The notes under the pieces were generated by a model that made no database searches, was not told the DNA's origin, and saw nothing but the letters and a program-made list of their open reading frames with translations. From a bacterium (GTDB taxonomy: Bacteria; Bacillota; Bacilli; Lactobacillales; Streptococcaceae), in NCBI GenBank assembly GCA_905221455.1, contig CAJNDF010000016.1, positions 1 to 14,741 on the forward strand: a DNA stretch of 14,741 nt. Direction: 5' to 3'. Positions within the stretch are counted from its first letter, which is position 1. Every line of letters begins with the position of its first letter. Shown one piece after another: positions 1 to 5,819 of this stretch. The position numbers and the translations under genes are program-made.

Positions 1-79
1 TAAAAGAGTCACTTATTTTTGTAATAAAACTTTTTCTATCCAAAATATATCTCTCCTACCGATAACTATTTATTATCGC

Positions 80-108
80 TATACAAAGCACCCAAATAGG
101 TTTATAAT
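80..108 (+). promoter_or_regulatory. Promoter of the tyrosine recombinase gene
   Basis: A sigma-A type promoter is visible: -35 TATACA at 80-85 (4 of 6 consensus bases), a 17-bp spacer, and a perfect -10 TATAAT at 103-108. The recombinase start codon lies 28 bases beyond the -10. A short inverted repeat, GATAA-N7-TTATC at 61-77, sits just upstream of the -35 and might bind a regulator, but it is short enough to be chance. Confidence 0.65.
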
Positions 109-123
109 AGCATGATTATTGAT

Positions 124-130
124 AAAGGAG
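124..130 (+). promoter_or_regulatory. Ribosome binding site that fixes the recombinase start
   Basis: AAAGGAG at 124-130 lies six bases before ATG at 137. It would fall inside the coding region if an in-frame TTG at 119 were the start, so ATG 137 is the better choice. Confidence 0.85.
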
Positions 131-136
131 ATTTTT

Positions 137-1033
137 ATGGATTATAAACTTATTTCTACTTACTTAGATTATTGCAAAACTCATAAGCGTTTGAGTTCAC
201 ACACAATTCGCGCTTATAAGAATGATCTTATGCAATTTTATAACTCAGACTATGATAATGTCGAATCCTATATAGAACACTTGACACAATCTAACATAAA
301 AACGAATACATTAAGAAGAAAAATTGCTTGTATGAAGGTGTTTTATAACTATCTAAAATACCAGAACATAATTGAAGAGAACCCCTTCAATCAATTGCGT
401 TTTCAATTTAGAACTGAAAAAATATTGCCTAAAACGATTCCGTATGACATTCTGAAAAGTATTTTTTTATATTTAGAGCAGAGAGTAGCTCTATCTAAAA
501 CTGATTATCAAAAACAACACGCTGAAAGAAATCTACTAATTATTTCACTTTTACTTTCAACAGGCATCAGAATTTCTGAACTTTGCCACATTCATCTCAA
601 AGATATTAATCTTTCCAATAAGACACTCCATATTATAGGAAAGGGTAAGAAAGAACGTATCCTATTTTTAGGAGATCAAAAAACATTCAATTTATTAGAA
701 ACATATATAAATAAAACAAGAAATGAATCAAATGATTTCTTGTTTCCAGGGAAACATTCTCTTAAACCATTGTCAGAGCAAAGTGTACGTTTAGTTATAA
801 AGAGAATCGTTGAACAAAATAGCTTATCTAAAACTATTACACCACATATGTTTAGACATAGCTTTGCGACAATGCTTCTAGATAATGATGTAGATATTCG
901 ATACATTCAACAAATTCTTGGACACAGTTCTATATCAATCACACAAATCTATACTCACGTATCTCATTCAAAACAAAAAGAAATACTTAGTTCTTTTAAT
1001 CCTGTATCAGCGATTCATTCTGAAATCGAATAA
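137..1033 (+). CDS. XerC/XerD-like tyrosine recombinase
   Basis: A 298-residue site-specific recombinase that would cut and rejoin DNA through a 3'-phosphotyrosine intermediate. Residues 1-90 form a SAM-like core-binding domain and about 100-290 the catalytic domain. The full catalytic set is visible: R145 in TGIRISEL, K169 in GKGKKER, H237 and R240 in HMFRHS, H263 in LGHSS, and the nucleophile Y272 in IYTHV, so it should be active. The length matches XerC/D and is shorter than typical ICE integrases with an extra arm-binding domain. The gene is clearly more AT-rich than the ICE genes to its right and is the only large gene on the plus strand. No excisionase, att core or invertible segment was found beside it in the window. 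It could be an island recombinase, a phase-variation invertase whose targets lie left of the window, or a lone recombinase. The family call is secure, but the substrate is unknown. Confidence 0.92.
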   Translation: MDYKLISTYLDYCKTHKRLSSHTIRAYKNDLMQFYNSDYDNVESYIEHLTQSNIKTNTLRRKIACMKVFYNYLKYQNIIEENPFNQLRFQFRTEKILPKTIPYDILKSIFLYLEQRVALSKTDYQKQHAERNLLIISLLLSTGIRISELCHIHLKDINLSNKTLHIIGKGKKERILFLGDQKTFNLLETYINKTRNESNDFLFPGKHSLKPLSEQSVRLVIKRIVEQNSLSKTITPHMFRHSFATMLLDNDVDIRYIQQILGHSSISITQIYTHVSHSKQKEILSSFNPVSAIHSEIE

Positions 1034-1239
1034 GAGAACTTTCCAAAGCCTACAGTTTAATTCATCTAAAATTAATTTTTGTAGTTCGAATTTAGTTAAT
1101 AGATTTTATGCTCAACAAAATCAAAAAACATATAAAACTTCACTTTGAATCAGCATTTATAATATATTCTGTATTTAAGAACTCCATAATTGTTTTTCTA
1201 AAATATATCTTTCAAATATCCTTAAATATAATAAAAAGA

Positions 1240-1362
1240 GATGGGCAAAATCTCAATTCCTGAAGAAAATGGAGTAAATCTTCCCACAAGAAAACGCATA
1301 ATTTCAAGTTTTTCAACACCTGAGATTATGCGTTTTTTGGTTCTAAAAAATTTTCGCCCACC
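1240..1362. repeat. Small inverted-repeat element, possibly a MITE or IS remnant
   Basis: A 123-bp block with imperfect terminal inverted repeats. GATGGGCAAAA at 1240-1250 faces TTTTCGCCCACC at 1351-1362, whose reverse complement is GGTGGGCGAAAA. Inside lies a strong hairpin, giving a nested palindromic structure. There is no transposase and no clear target-site duplication, although CCTTAA occurs on both sides (about 1220 and 1361). This architecture is typical of small non-autonomous elements in streptococci. I could not assign it to the RUP, BOX or SPRITE families from memory. It may equally be the end of a degraded insertion sequence. Confidence 0.4.
1291..1338. terminator. Strong hairpin, probable bidirectional terminator
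   Basis: The arms at 1291-1306 and 1321-1336 pair over 16 bases with one G-T wobble, around a 14-base loop. On the plus strand the stem runs into six T residues; on the minus strand it runs into four T and a C. It lies between the converging recombinase and pezT genes and could end transcription from both. Confidence 0.65.
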
Positions 1363-1428
1363 TTAATTAAACAACTAACAAAAGTTATAAGTAGACTATA
1401 TTTTAAAATTTGTGTTCTAACAACTATT

Positions 1429-2187
1429 TCAATTAGTTAAATCTTTAAATCTTTCTTCTCCAGATTTAAGCATCTCTTTCTCTACCTGACTCCACTCCCC
1501 AAACAGTAACTCTTGAAGAATATCTGCTGCTGAAATTTTATCTTCTCTTGAATCATGTACACAACTTCTATCTCGTTGATAAATTTGAATTCTTTCAAAG
1601 ATAGCTAGTTCTTCCAACTGTCGGGTATTATCAACTAGATGATTTACAATGAAATCATGATGTTCTTTTGGAGTTGCGCGTGCTTGATTTGGATTGATAG
1701 CGTACAGTTCTTCGTATCGAATAAGAGTGCTTAGATAGGATAGCTTAGGCTTTGTTGCAATTAAGGCTAATTGTACTTCATATCCCTTATTTTTCAAGAG
1801 TTGTGCTGTTTTCTTTGGAACATCAATTGTTCGTAAGGTTCCCTCTATCAAAAGATTGTATCCCAAATGACTCAATTCGGTTACTAAAGACTCTACCATT
1901 TTCCCTGCAAAATCTTTGGTGTATTCAACACTATCTTTGCCATATTCTTGCTGAAGCTCTAAATAGTGTGGATGCTGAGAACGAAAACTATCGCCATCTA
2001 TGATAACAATATTTCCTTGAAATTCCTTCTGTTTAATACGATGAATTGTAGTCTTACCAGCACCACTTTGTCCTCCAAGTAAAATCGCTATAGGTTGCTT
2101 ACTGGACTTTTTTCCTCTTGTCAGTGAGCGAAGGTTTCTTGCTAAAGCCTGTTTAAATTGACTATCAGTATAATCTTGGATTTCCAC
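1429..2187 (-). CDS. pezT: PezT zeta-family toxin (UDP-N-acetylglucosamine kinase)
   Basis: A 252-residue zeta toxin. Family members phosphorylate UDP-N-acetylglucosamine in the cytoplasm, which blocks peptidoglycan precursor synthesis and leads to lysis. The Walker A motif GGQSGAGKTT is at residues 38-47 with K45. D66 in IIDGDSF is the expected catalytic base, E115 lies in LIEGTLRT, and R157 and R170 are the expected phosphate-binding arginines. The sequence is very close to pneumococcal PezT (253 aa) as I remember it, diverging mainly in the last 25 residues, so it should be active. The start is GTG at 2187, which shares its first base region with the pezA stop in TAGTG (one-base overlap). 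It therefore depends on translational coupling to the antitoxin. Expression would be from the pezA promoter and repressed by PezA or the PezAT complex. Alternative functions are very unlikely. Confidence 0.96.
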   Translation of the reverse strand: MEIQDYTDSQFKQALARNLRSLTRGKKSSKQPIAILLGGQSGAGKTTIHRIKQKEFQGNIVIIDGDSFRSQHPHYLELQQEYGKDSVEYTKDFAGKMVESLVTELSHLGYNLLIEGTLRTIDVPKKTAQLLKNKGYEVQLALIATKPKLSYLSTLIRYEELYAINPNQARATPKEHHDFIVNHLVDNTRQLEELAIFERIQIYQRDRSCVHDSREDKISAADILQELLFGEWSQVEKEMLKSGEERFKDLTN

Positions 2188-2663
2188 TAGGCTACCATCC
2201 GTTTTTCAGATATCTCTAACATACGTTCAATTCCATCCAAATAGCCACTATATCTCTCTATTTCATCAAAAGTTTCTACTAAATAGATATTCGTATGAAT
2301 CAAGTCAGATAGATCATCACTCATTAAAATCCAAGGGTTAGATTCATCATCAATGCTAATTCCCTGACTATCTTGATAACGATAGAGTCGAGATAGTAGA
2401 TTAGCACCTCTTTCTTTCACAATTTCAATTTTTAAAGTCAATTCATAATCTTCAACAGGATTCAGCATTTTATCTTCTCCTACAATATCGACATAAGATA
2501 CATTAAACTTCTGACAAATGATGTCTATTAGCTCCGTAGATACTGAACTCGTTCCATTTTCATAACGACTAAGACTATTTCGTGAAATTCCTACAATTCG
2601 GGCAAAGTCGTCTTGTGTTAAGTCATGTGTTTTACGTAAGGATTTTATGTTCTTTCCAATCAT
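2187..2663 (-). CDS. pezA: PezA antitoxin and transcriptional repressor
   Basis: A 158-residue antitoxin. Residues 1-66 are an HTH_3/XRE DNA-binding domain, with the recognition region in TQDDFARIVGISRNSLSRYE. The rest is the helical domain that in this family covers the ATP/substrate site of PezT. PezA normally represses its own operon, more strongly with PezT bound. ATG at 2663 is preceded by AAAGGAG with six bases spacing, so it should be translated better than pezT, which starts with GTG. The gene is first in the pezAT operon, downstream of the promoter and palindrome at 2691-2732. The antitoxin-first order and one-base overlap with the toxin match known pezAT loci. No truncation is visible. 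Confidence 0.95.
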   Translation of the reverse strand: MIGKNIKSLRKTHDLTQDDFARIVGISRNSLSRYENGTSSVSTELIDIICQKFNVSYVDIVGEDKMLNPVEDYELTLKIEIVKERGANLLSRLYRYQDSQGISIDDESNPWILMSDDLSDLIHTNIYLVETFDEIERYSGYLDGIERMLEISEKRMVA

Positions 2664-2690
2664 GGCAAACTCCTTTATTTTTATAATTCA

Positions 2691-2732
2691 ATTATATCAT
2701 AAAAAAGCATAATGCACCAAAATTGGTGCATT
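2691..2732 (-). promoter_or_regulatory. pezAT promoter with palindromic operator
   Basis: On the minus strand there is a perfect -10 TATAAT (2691-2696) and a weak -35, TTGGTG (2715-2720, 18-bp spacer). The -35 lies inside a perfect inverted repeat, AATGCACCAA-AA-TTGGTGCATT, at 2711-2732. Such a site over the -35 is what PezA autoregulation would need. Read on the plus strand the same repeat is followed by six T residues and resembles a terminator, but no plus-strand gene precedes it, so I favour an operator. Confidence 0.75.
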
Positions 2733-2765
2733 TTTTGTTGTTTTTCTAGCCTAAACTTTACTTCT

Positions 2766-2808
2766 AAAAAAGCCACCTTAAAGAGTAATTCCTTTTTCGG
2801 TGGCTTTT
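2766..2808 (-). terminator. Terminator of the ART-like two-gene cassette
   Basis: AAAAGCCACC at 2768-2777 pairs perfectly with GGTGGCTTTT at 2799-2808 around a 21-base loop. On the minus strand the stem ends in a run of six T. It follows the stop of the 75-aa gene by eight bases and separates this cassette from the pezAT promoter. Confidence 0.8.
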
Positions 2809-2815
2809 CAAAATA

Positions 2816-3043
2816 CTATACAATAAAATACTCTTGTTTAATTTTTGTAAGCAGGTTGTTAGCAACCGAAGTTACACCAACATGCATCAGTTCAGGATCA
2901 GAATAATCTAGATTACGAGCATAGCCTTCTGCAACAGTCTGAGCAATACGCTCATCCAATTTATAATTAGAGGCTTTTAATAGTGCTTGAAATAATTCTG
3001 AACTATATAGTTTAATATTATTTTCCAACGATACTACTGCCAT
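2816..3043 (-). CDS. Small partner of the ART-like protein, candidate antitoxin
   Basis: A 75-residue soluble, mostly helical protein that I cannot assign to a named family. It has no membrane segment, no signal peptide, no cysteines and no evident DNA-binding motif. The central part, with KLDERIAQTVAEGYARN followed by DPELMHVGVTSVANNLL, looks like two packed helices. Its ATG lies inside the end of the upstream 210-aa gene (10-base overlap) and has GGAG eight bases upstream, so the two are translationally coupled and should be made together. A small protein coupled to a predicted ADP-ribosyltransferase-fold protein suggests an antitoxin or activity modulator, but this rests on context only. 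It is the last gene of a two-gene transcript ending at the hairpin at 2766-2808. Confidence 0.8.
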   Translation of the reverse strand: MAVVSLENNIKLYSSELFQALLKASNYKLDERIAQTVAEGYARNLDYSDPELMHVGVTSVANNLLTKIKQEYFIV

Positions 3044-3666
3044 TTTTGTAACTCCTCTCCTGTCTTTGATTGATAAACTTTCTCTATTTTCATTATATCA
3101 CAAAAAGATTGGTTGTGAATGGATAATTGTTTAAAAGAATAGGGTTTTCTAAACTCAGCAAGCATTTCTTCTTTTGTAATTTCATTCTGACGAAAACGAG
3201 CTAAAGCTTGGGTTGGATTGTCATCAGTCTGAACACCATAGATAAAATCAAAATGGTGTTGTAATTCATCTGGATTTTCCCGATTTTGAACGACAAATTC
3301 CGCAAAATCTAAATCTGACTCTGACTTTTTATGTTTTGCAAAATAGTGACAATGATAGTCAGGGTTCTTAAAAATTTCTATAAAATTTGAAATACGAAAT
3401 TCTACTATAATTCCTACTTCTTCTTCTGAGTCAAAAATATTATTATTAGAAGTGCTTCGATTTAATACTTCAACTTGCTTGTTAATAAATTTTCTAGCTT
3501 GTTCAAAGTCAGGTGTGATATAGAAACCAGGTCCAAAGTCTAGCTCACTTCCTAAATTAAATTTAACATCGATTCCTTTTTTTAAGGATTCTAAATGTCT
3601 CAATAATGTAGCATGAAACCACTGCGTCTGACCTAGTTGCTTTTCCTGCTTGGTAGTCAACTCCAA
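3034..3666 (-). CDS. DUF3990-like protein, probable ADP-ribosyltransferase fold
   Basis: A 210-residue soluble protein. From memory its pattern fits the DUF3990 family, which belongs to the ADP-ribosyltransferase superfamily: WFHAT near the start (H18), DFGPGFYITPDFEQARKF with Y49, and near the end FDFIYGVQTDDN (139-150) followed by KQLSIHNQSF (179-188). H18 and Y49 would be the NAD-contacting pair of an H-Y-x triad; the third residue could be Q180 or a nearby polar residue. Family members are often suspected to be toxins of two-gene systems, but no activity is shown here. The only usable start is TTG at 3666, with AAGGAA about ten bases upstream; an in-frame stop at 3694-3696 rules out a longer form, and no internal ATG occurs before residue 168. 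A weak start would keep levels low, as for a toxin. It is the first gene of a two-gene unit. Confidence 0.8.
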   Translation of the reverse strand: MELTTKQEKQLGQTQWFHATLLRHLESLKKGIDVKFNLGSELDFGPGFYITPDFEQARKFINKQVEVLNRSTSNNNIFDSEEEVGIIVEFRISNFIEIFKNPDYHCHYFAKHKKSESDLDFAEFVVQNRENPDELQHHFDFIYGVQTDDNPTQALARFRQNEITKEEMLAEFRKPYSFKQLSIHNQSFCDIMKIEKVYQSKTGEELQKWQ

Positions 3667-3689
3667 AATATTTACTTCCTTCTCTAGTC

Positions 3690-3727
3690 TATACTAAAAG
3701 TATAACACAAGACTTTATGCAAGTAAA
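3690..3727 (-). promoter_or_regulatory. Promoter and palindrome of the ART-like cassette
   Basis: On the minus strand, -35 TTTACT (3722-3727), a 17-bp spacer and -10 TATACT (3699-3704) form a reasonable promoter. The -10 is one half of the inverted repeat TATACT-AAA-AGTATA (plus-strand reading, 3690-3704), so a dimeric repressor could bind directly over it. Neither protein of the cassette has an obvious DNA-binding motif, so any repressor is unknown, and chance symmetry in AT-rich DNA remains possible. Confidence 0.5.
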
Positions 3728-3747
3728 AGAAAATTTTATAAAACCAT

Positions 3748-4023
3748 TTATTTCATTCCATTTTTCCTAAATCTCTCTAAATTCTTCTCCAATTGTTCTT
3801 TATGAAGTTGGTTCTTAGCTTCCTTTAATGTGTCGTCCAAAGTTTCTTCTCTATAAGTTGCTTCTGTTTTTAGTTGTTCTGATCCTTGATCTGGAGTGAA
3901 AATGATATCTAGCAGTCGGTCTATTTTTTCAAGATCTTGGACAGACATATCAGATAGTCTATGAATCAGCTTTTTAAATACATCACTATTGTCGTGATTT
4001 TTCTTAAAAAATGTTGTAAACAT
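3748..4023 (-). CDS. Small charged protein of unknown function
   Basis: A 91-residue soluble, highly charged protein. It is probably helical throughout, with a lysine-rich end (KNLERFRKNGMK) and a likely coiled coil from about residue 50. I do not recognise a family. ATG at 4023 has GAGG six bases upstream. It follows the 127-aa gene by 37 bases, but a terminator hairpin lies in that gap. It should therefore be expressed by read-through or from a promoter inside the upstream gene. It is the last gene of the TcpC-primase operon and probably an ICE backbone accessory protein. Function unknown. Confidence 0.8.
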   Translation of the reverse strand: MFTTFFKKNHDNSDVFKKLIHRLSDMSVQDLEKIDRLLDIIFTPDQGSEQLKTEATYREETLDDTLKEAKNQLHKEQLEKNLERFRKNGMK

Positions 4024-4035
4024 CTATAACCTCTC

Positions 4036-4062
4036 AAAAAAAGCAGCCTATCAGGACTGCTT
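4036..4062 (-). terminator. Intra-operon terminator
   Basis: On the minus strand AGCAGTCC pairs with GGCTGCT (one bulged T) around a five-base loop, followed by seven T. It overlaps the stop codon of the 127-aa gene and ends 13 bases before the next start codon. It should lower expression of the 91-aa gene below that of its neighbours. Confidence 0.7.
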
Positions 4063-4444
4063 AGTGTAATTCGGAAATCGCATCATAAATGGACTGCAAT
4101 TTCTTATTGTCTTTATTCTTTGTGTCGATCAACGTATGTAGCTCTTCAATTTTCTTTTGACTACTTTGAATATCGCTATTGTTATCTGCAATCAGTCTTT
4201 TAAGATGTTGCTGATAACTTGTTGTGATATCTGTCTCTTTTCCTGTTCTAACCTCTGTAATTTTGGGTTTAGAACTAGGATTTGATTCCGTCACAGGTGC
4301 TTGTTTACGCTTTTGAAAAGCTGCTTCGTAATTTACATCATTACCTCCTTGATGATTTCCAAATAAAGCCGCAATTTTATCTGGATCTTCTTGATTTTCT
4401 GATTTACTTTCTAATGGTTGATTAAAATTCCAATCTTTTGTCAT
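4061..4444 (-). CDS. Conserved ICE coiled-coil protein (DUF5945-like)
   Basis: A 127-residue soluble protein with two parts. Residues 1-70 are polar and probably disordered, with the conspicuous segment KIAALFGNHQGG at about 23-34. Residues 75-127 are a strongly predicted coiled coil (heptad-like, rich in K, E, N and L). It resembles proteins I remember from streptococcal ICEs under the name DUF5945; I cannot confirm the accession. Its ATG overlaps the stop of the 77-aa gene in ATGA, so the two are translationally coupled and probably work together. No catalytic motif is visible. A structural or DNA-transfer role is possible but unproven. Confidence 0.85.
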   Translation of the reverse strand: MTKDWNFNQPLESKSENQEDPDKIAALFGNHQGGNDVNYEAAFQKRKQAPVTESNPSSKPKITEVRTGKETDITTSYQQHLKRLIADNNSDIQSSQKKIEELHTLIDTKNKDNKKLQSIYDAISELH

Positions 4445-4674
4445 TCACTCATTTCATCCTTTCTAAATTCAGAATCATCGAATTGTCTTTCTTTGCCAAA
4501 TGCATGGTCAAGAGCTTCTTCAAAACTCATGTGACTAATGCTTTGACGCCTTTTGAACGTCGCAAACATCGCTGTCTCAAGTTGCTCTTTGTAAGCAGCT
4601 AGTTTTTCTGTCTCTCTTGCTACCTTGTTTTCTTGCCTAGTGACCTTTTCTTCTAGTCGTTCAATAATGGTCAT
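4441..4674 (-). CDS. Small conserved ICE coiled-coil protein (DUF5965-like)
   Basis: A 77-residue, very charged helical protein. Residues 1-35 form a coiled coil (MTIIERLEEKVTRQENKV and onward). The acidic tail contains MSFEEALDHAFGK, a short amphipathic helix. It resembles the DUF5965 family of streptococcal ICEs from memory. ATG at 4674 has a strong AAGGAGGA site upstream with about seven bases spacing, so it is probably well translated. It lies 50 bases after the primase gene and overlaps the next gene by four bases. Function is unknown. Confidence 0.85.
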   Translation of the reverse strand: MTIIERLEEKVTRQENKVARETEKLAAYKEQLETAMFATFKRRQSISHMSFEEALDHAFGKERQFDDSEFRKDEMSE

Positions 4675-4724
4675 ATACGATCCTCCTTCATTTTAATATT
4701 AGCTAAAACATCTTGATTTTGTTA

Positions 4725-5810
4725 TCACAATTCTAAACATTGAGAGATTTGTCTTACTGGTTGATTCTTCAATGTCTCTTTTGCAGTCTCGATCATCAAT
4801 TGTAAATCTGCTTTCTTTTCTCGAAGAATATCGTTCCAGTCTACTTTTTCTTTCCCAGATTCATTATCAGGAAAATCCAGGAAAACAGGAAATCCTGATT
4901 GAGATAACTTATCAGAAAAATCTTTTCCAGCATCATCACAATCTACTGCCAGTGTCAATAAATCAGGATGATTATCAAAATAAGTAGTGGTATCACGAAT
5001 TGTATTAATCAAAGGCAATAACTTTGAAGGTATTACTGTATCTAAAAATTCCAACTTCTGATTTTCTTCAGCTATCAGTCGTAAAGTTTGATAAGCCACA
5101 ACAGACCTTTTTAATCCCTCCATAGATACCAAACGAACATCTGATAGATTTTGTTGATGAAGTTCGTAATAGCTCATCAAGTCAATGAACGATTCACAAA
5201 AGACCAATCTATTTGGTTTACCAATGTCAAAGGATATTCCAACATGTCCATGGCTTCCTTTTAGAATCGTTTTTAACCTCTCTCTTGGGATAGAATGATT
5301 CTTATAAATCCCTTGTAGGCTTGCTGCCTGCAGTTTGTGACGATGATCAAAGCTTTTAAAAACAATAACAGGTTCAACTGTTTCATTTGTTTTCCAAGTG
5401 GCTTGTGCCATCAATCCTTGTTGAATCATCTTTTGTACGATTTCTTCTGCGATTCCTCTACATTCTGTTAAATAATATCTGGCCAGACTACAGTTAGAAT
5501 CTTCTACTCTCTTTAAAGGATAATAAAATGGTCTCAATCTATTTTCTTGAACGGCTTCTTTTTGAAAAGGTTCTTCAGAAAGAAAGGCTAGAGCTTCTTT
5601 AAAGGAAATTCCCTTAACAAGTCGAACAAAATCAATGACATCACCTTGAATATCTCTTGAAAACCATTTAAAAGTATTGGTAGTTGAAAAAATCCGAAAT
5701 GAATCGTGTTCAGGATGTTCATAGACACTGCTCGAAACTTGTTTAAAGGAGATACCTAAACGATTGGCTACATCAAGAATTGAAATTTGCTTACATTCTT
5801 CTATTTCCAT
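4725..5810 (-). CDS. LtrC-like Toprim primase of the conjugative element
   Basis: A 361-residue protein with a DnaG-like layout. Residues about 8-80 resemble a primase zinc-binding (CHC2) domain, keeping FKWFSRDIQGDVIDFVR and the following helix KEALAFL. The only cysteine there is C6, so the zinc ligands appear lost, as in the DUF3991/LtrC type. A Toprim domain follows at about 200-310, with CESFIDLMSYYE (E206) and later TLAVDCDDAGKDF, the acidic metal-binding cluster. Such proteins are thought to prime synthesis on the transferred strand. ATG at 5810 is nine bases after the TcpC-like gene's stop, with no good ribosome binding site in between, so translation probably depends on the upstream gene. 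The C-terminal 50 residues are probably helical. The family call is good; priming activity is inferred. Confidence 0.88.
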   Translation of the reverse strand: MEIEECKQISILDVANRLGISFKQVSSSVYEHPEHDSFRIFSTTNTFKWFSRDIQGDVIDFVRLVKGISFKEALAFLSEEPFQKEAVQENRLRPFYYPLKRVEDSNCSLARYYLTECRGIAEEIVQKMIQQGLMAQATWKTNETVEPVIVFKSFDHRHKLQAASLQGIYKNHSIPRERLKTILKGSHGHVGISFDIGKPNRLVFCESFIDLMSYYELHQQNLSDVRLVSMEGLKRSVVAYQTLRLIAEENQKLEFLDTVIPSKLLPLINTIRDTTTYFDNHPDLLTLAVDCDDAGKDFSDKLSQSGFPVFLDFPDNESGKEKVDWNDILREKKADLQLMIETAKETLKNQPVRQISQCLEL

Positions 5811-5819
5811 GCAATATCA

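Larger units (their letters stand above)
1034..1428. other. Gene-free stretch between the recombinase and pezT
   Basis: About 395 very AT-rich bases with no convincing gene on either strand. It holds the inverted-repeat element at 1240-1362, described separately. I see nothing recognisable in 1034-1239 or 1363-1428. Open frames here lack a ribosome binding site. The recombinase gene has no obvious terminator directly after its stop. The hairpin at 1291-1338 may serve both it and pezT, since they converge. Confidence 0.6.

Noticed and set aside
119..136. TTG at 119 as the recombinase start, and ATG at 112
   Set aside because: TTG 119 would place the AAAGGAG site inside the gene, and ATG 112 is out of frame and stops after about ten codons. 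ATG 137 has ideal spacing.
676..906. Minus-strand open frame inside the recombinase
   Set aside because: It is a shadow of the recombinase coding sequence, with no ribosome binding site or recognisable domain.
918..1148. Plus-strand frame overlapping the recombinase end
   Set aside because: It starts inside the recombinase in another frame, its composition is low-complexity, and it lacks a ribosome binding site.
1241..1363. Open frame of 40 codons in the inverted-repeat element
   Set aside because: It arises from the nested palindrome and lacks a spaced ribosome binding site.
2711..2740. Palindrome read as a plus-strand terminator
   Set aside because: No plus-strand gene precedes it, and its position over the pezAT -35 fits an operator better.
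2712..2906. Plus-strand frame of 64 codons over the pezAT upstream region
   Set aside because: It is made from the operator and terminator palindromes and the complement of the 75-aa gene.
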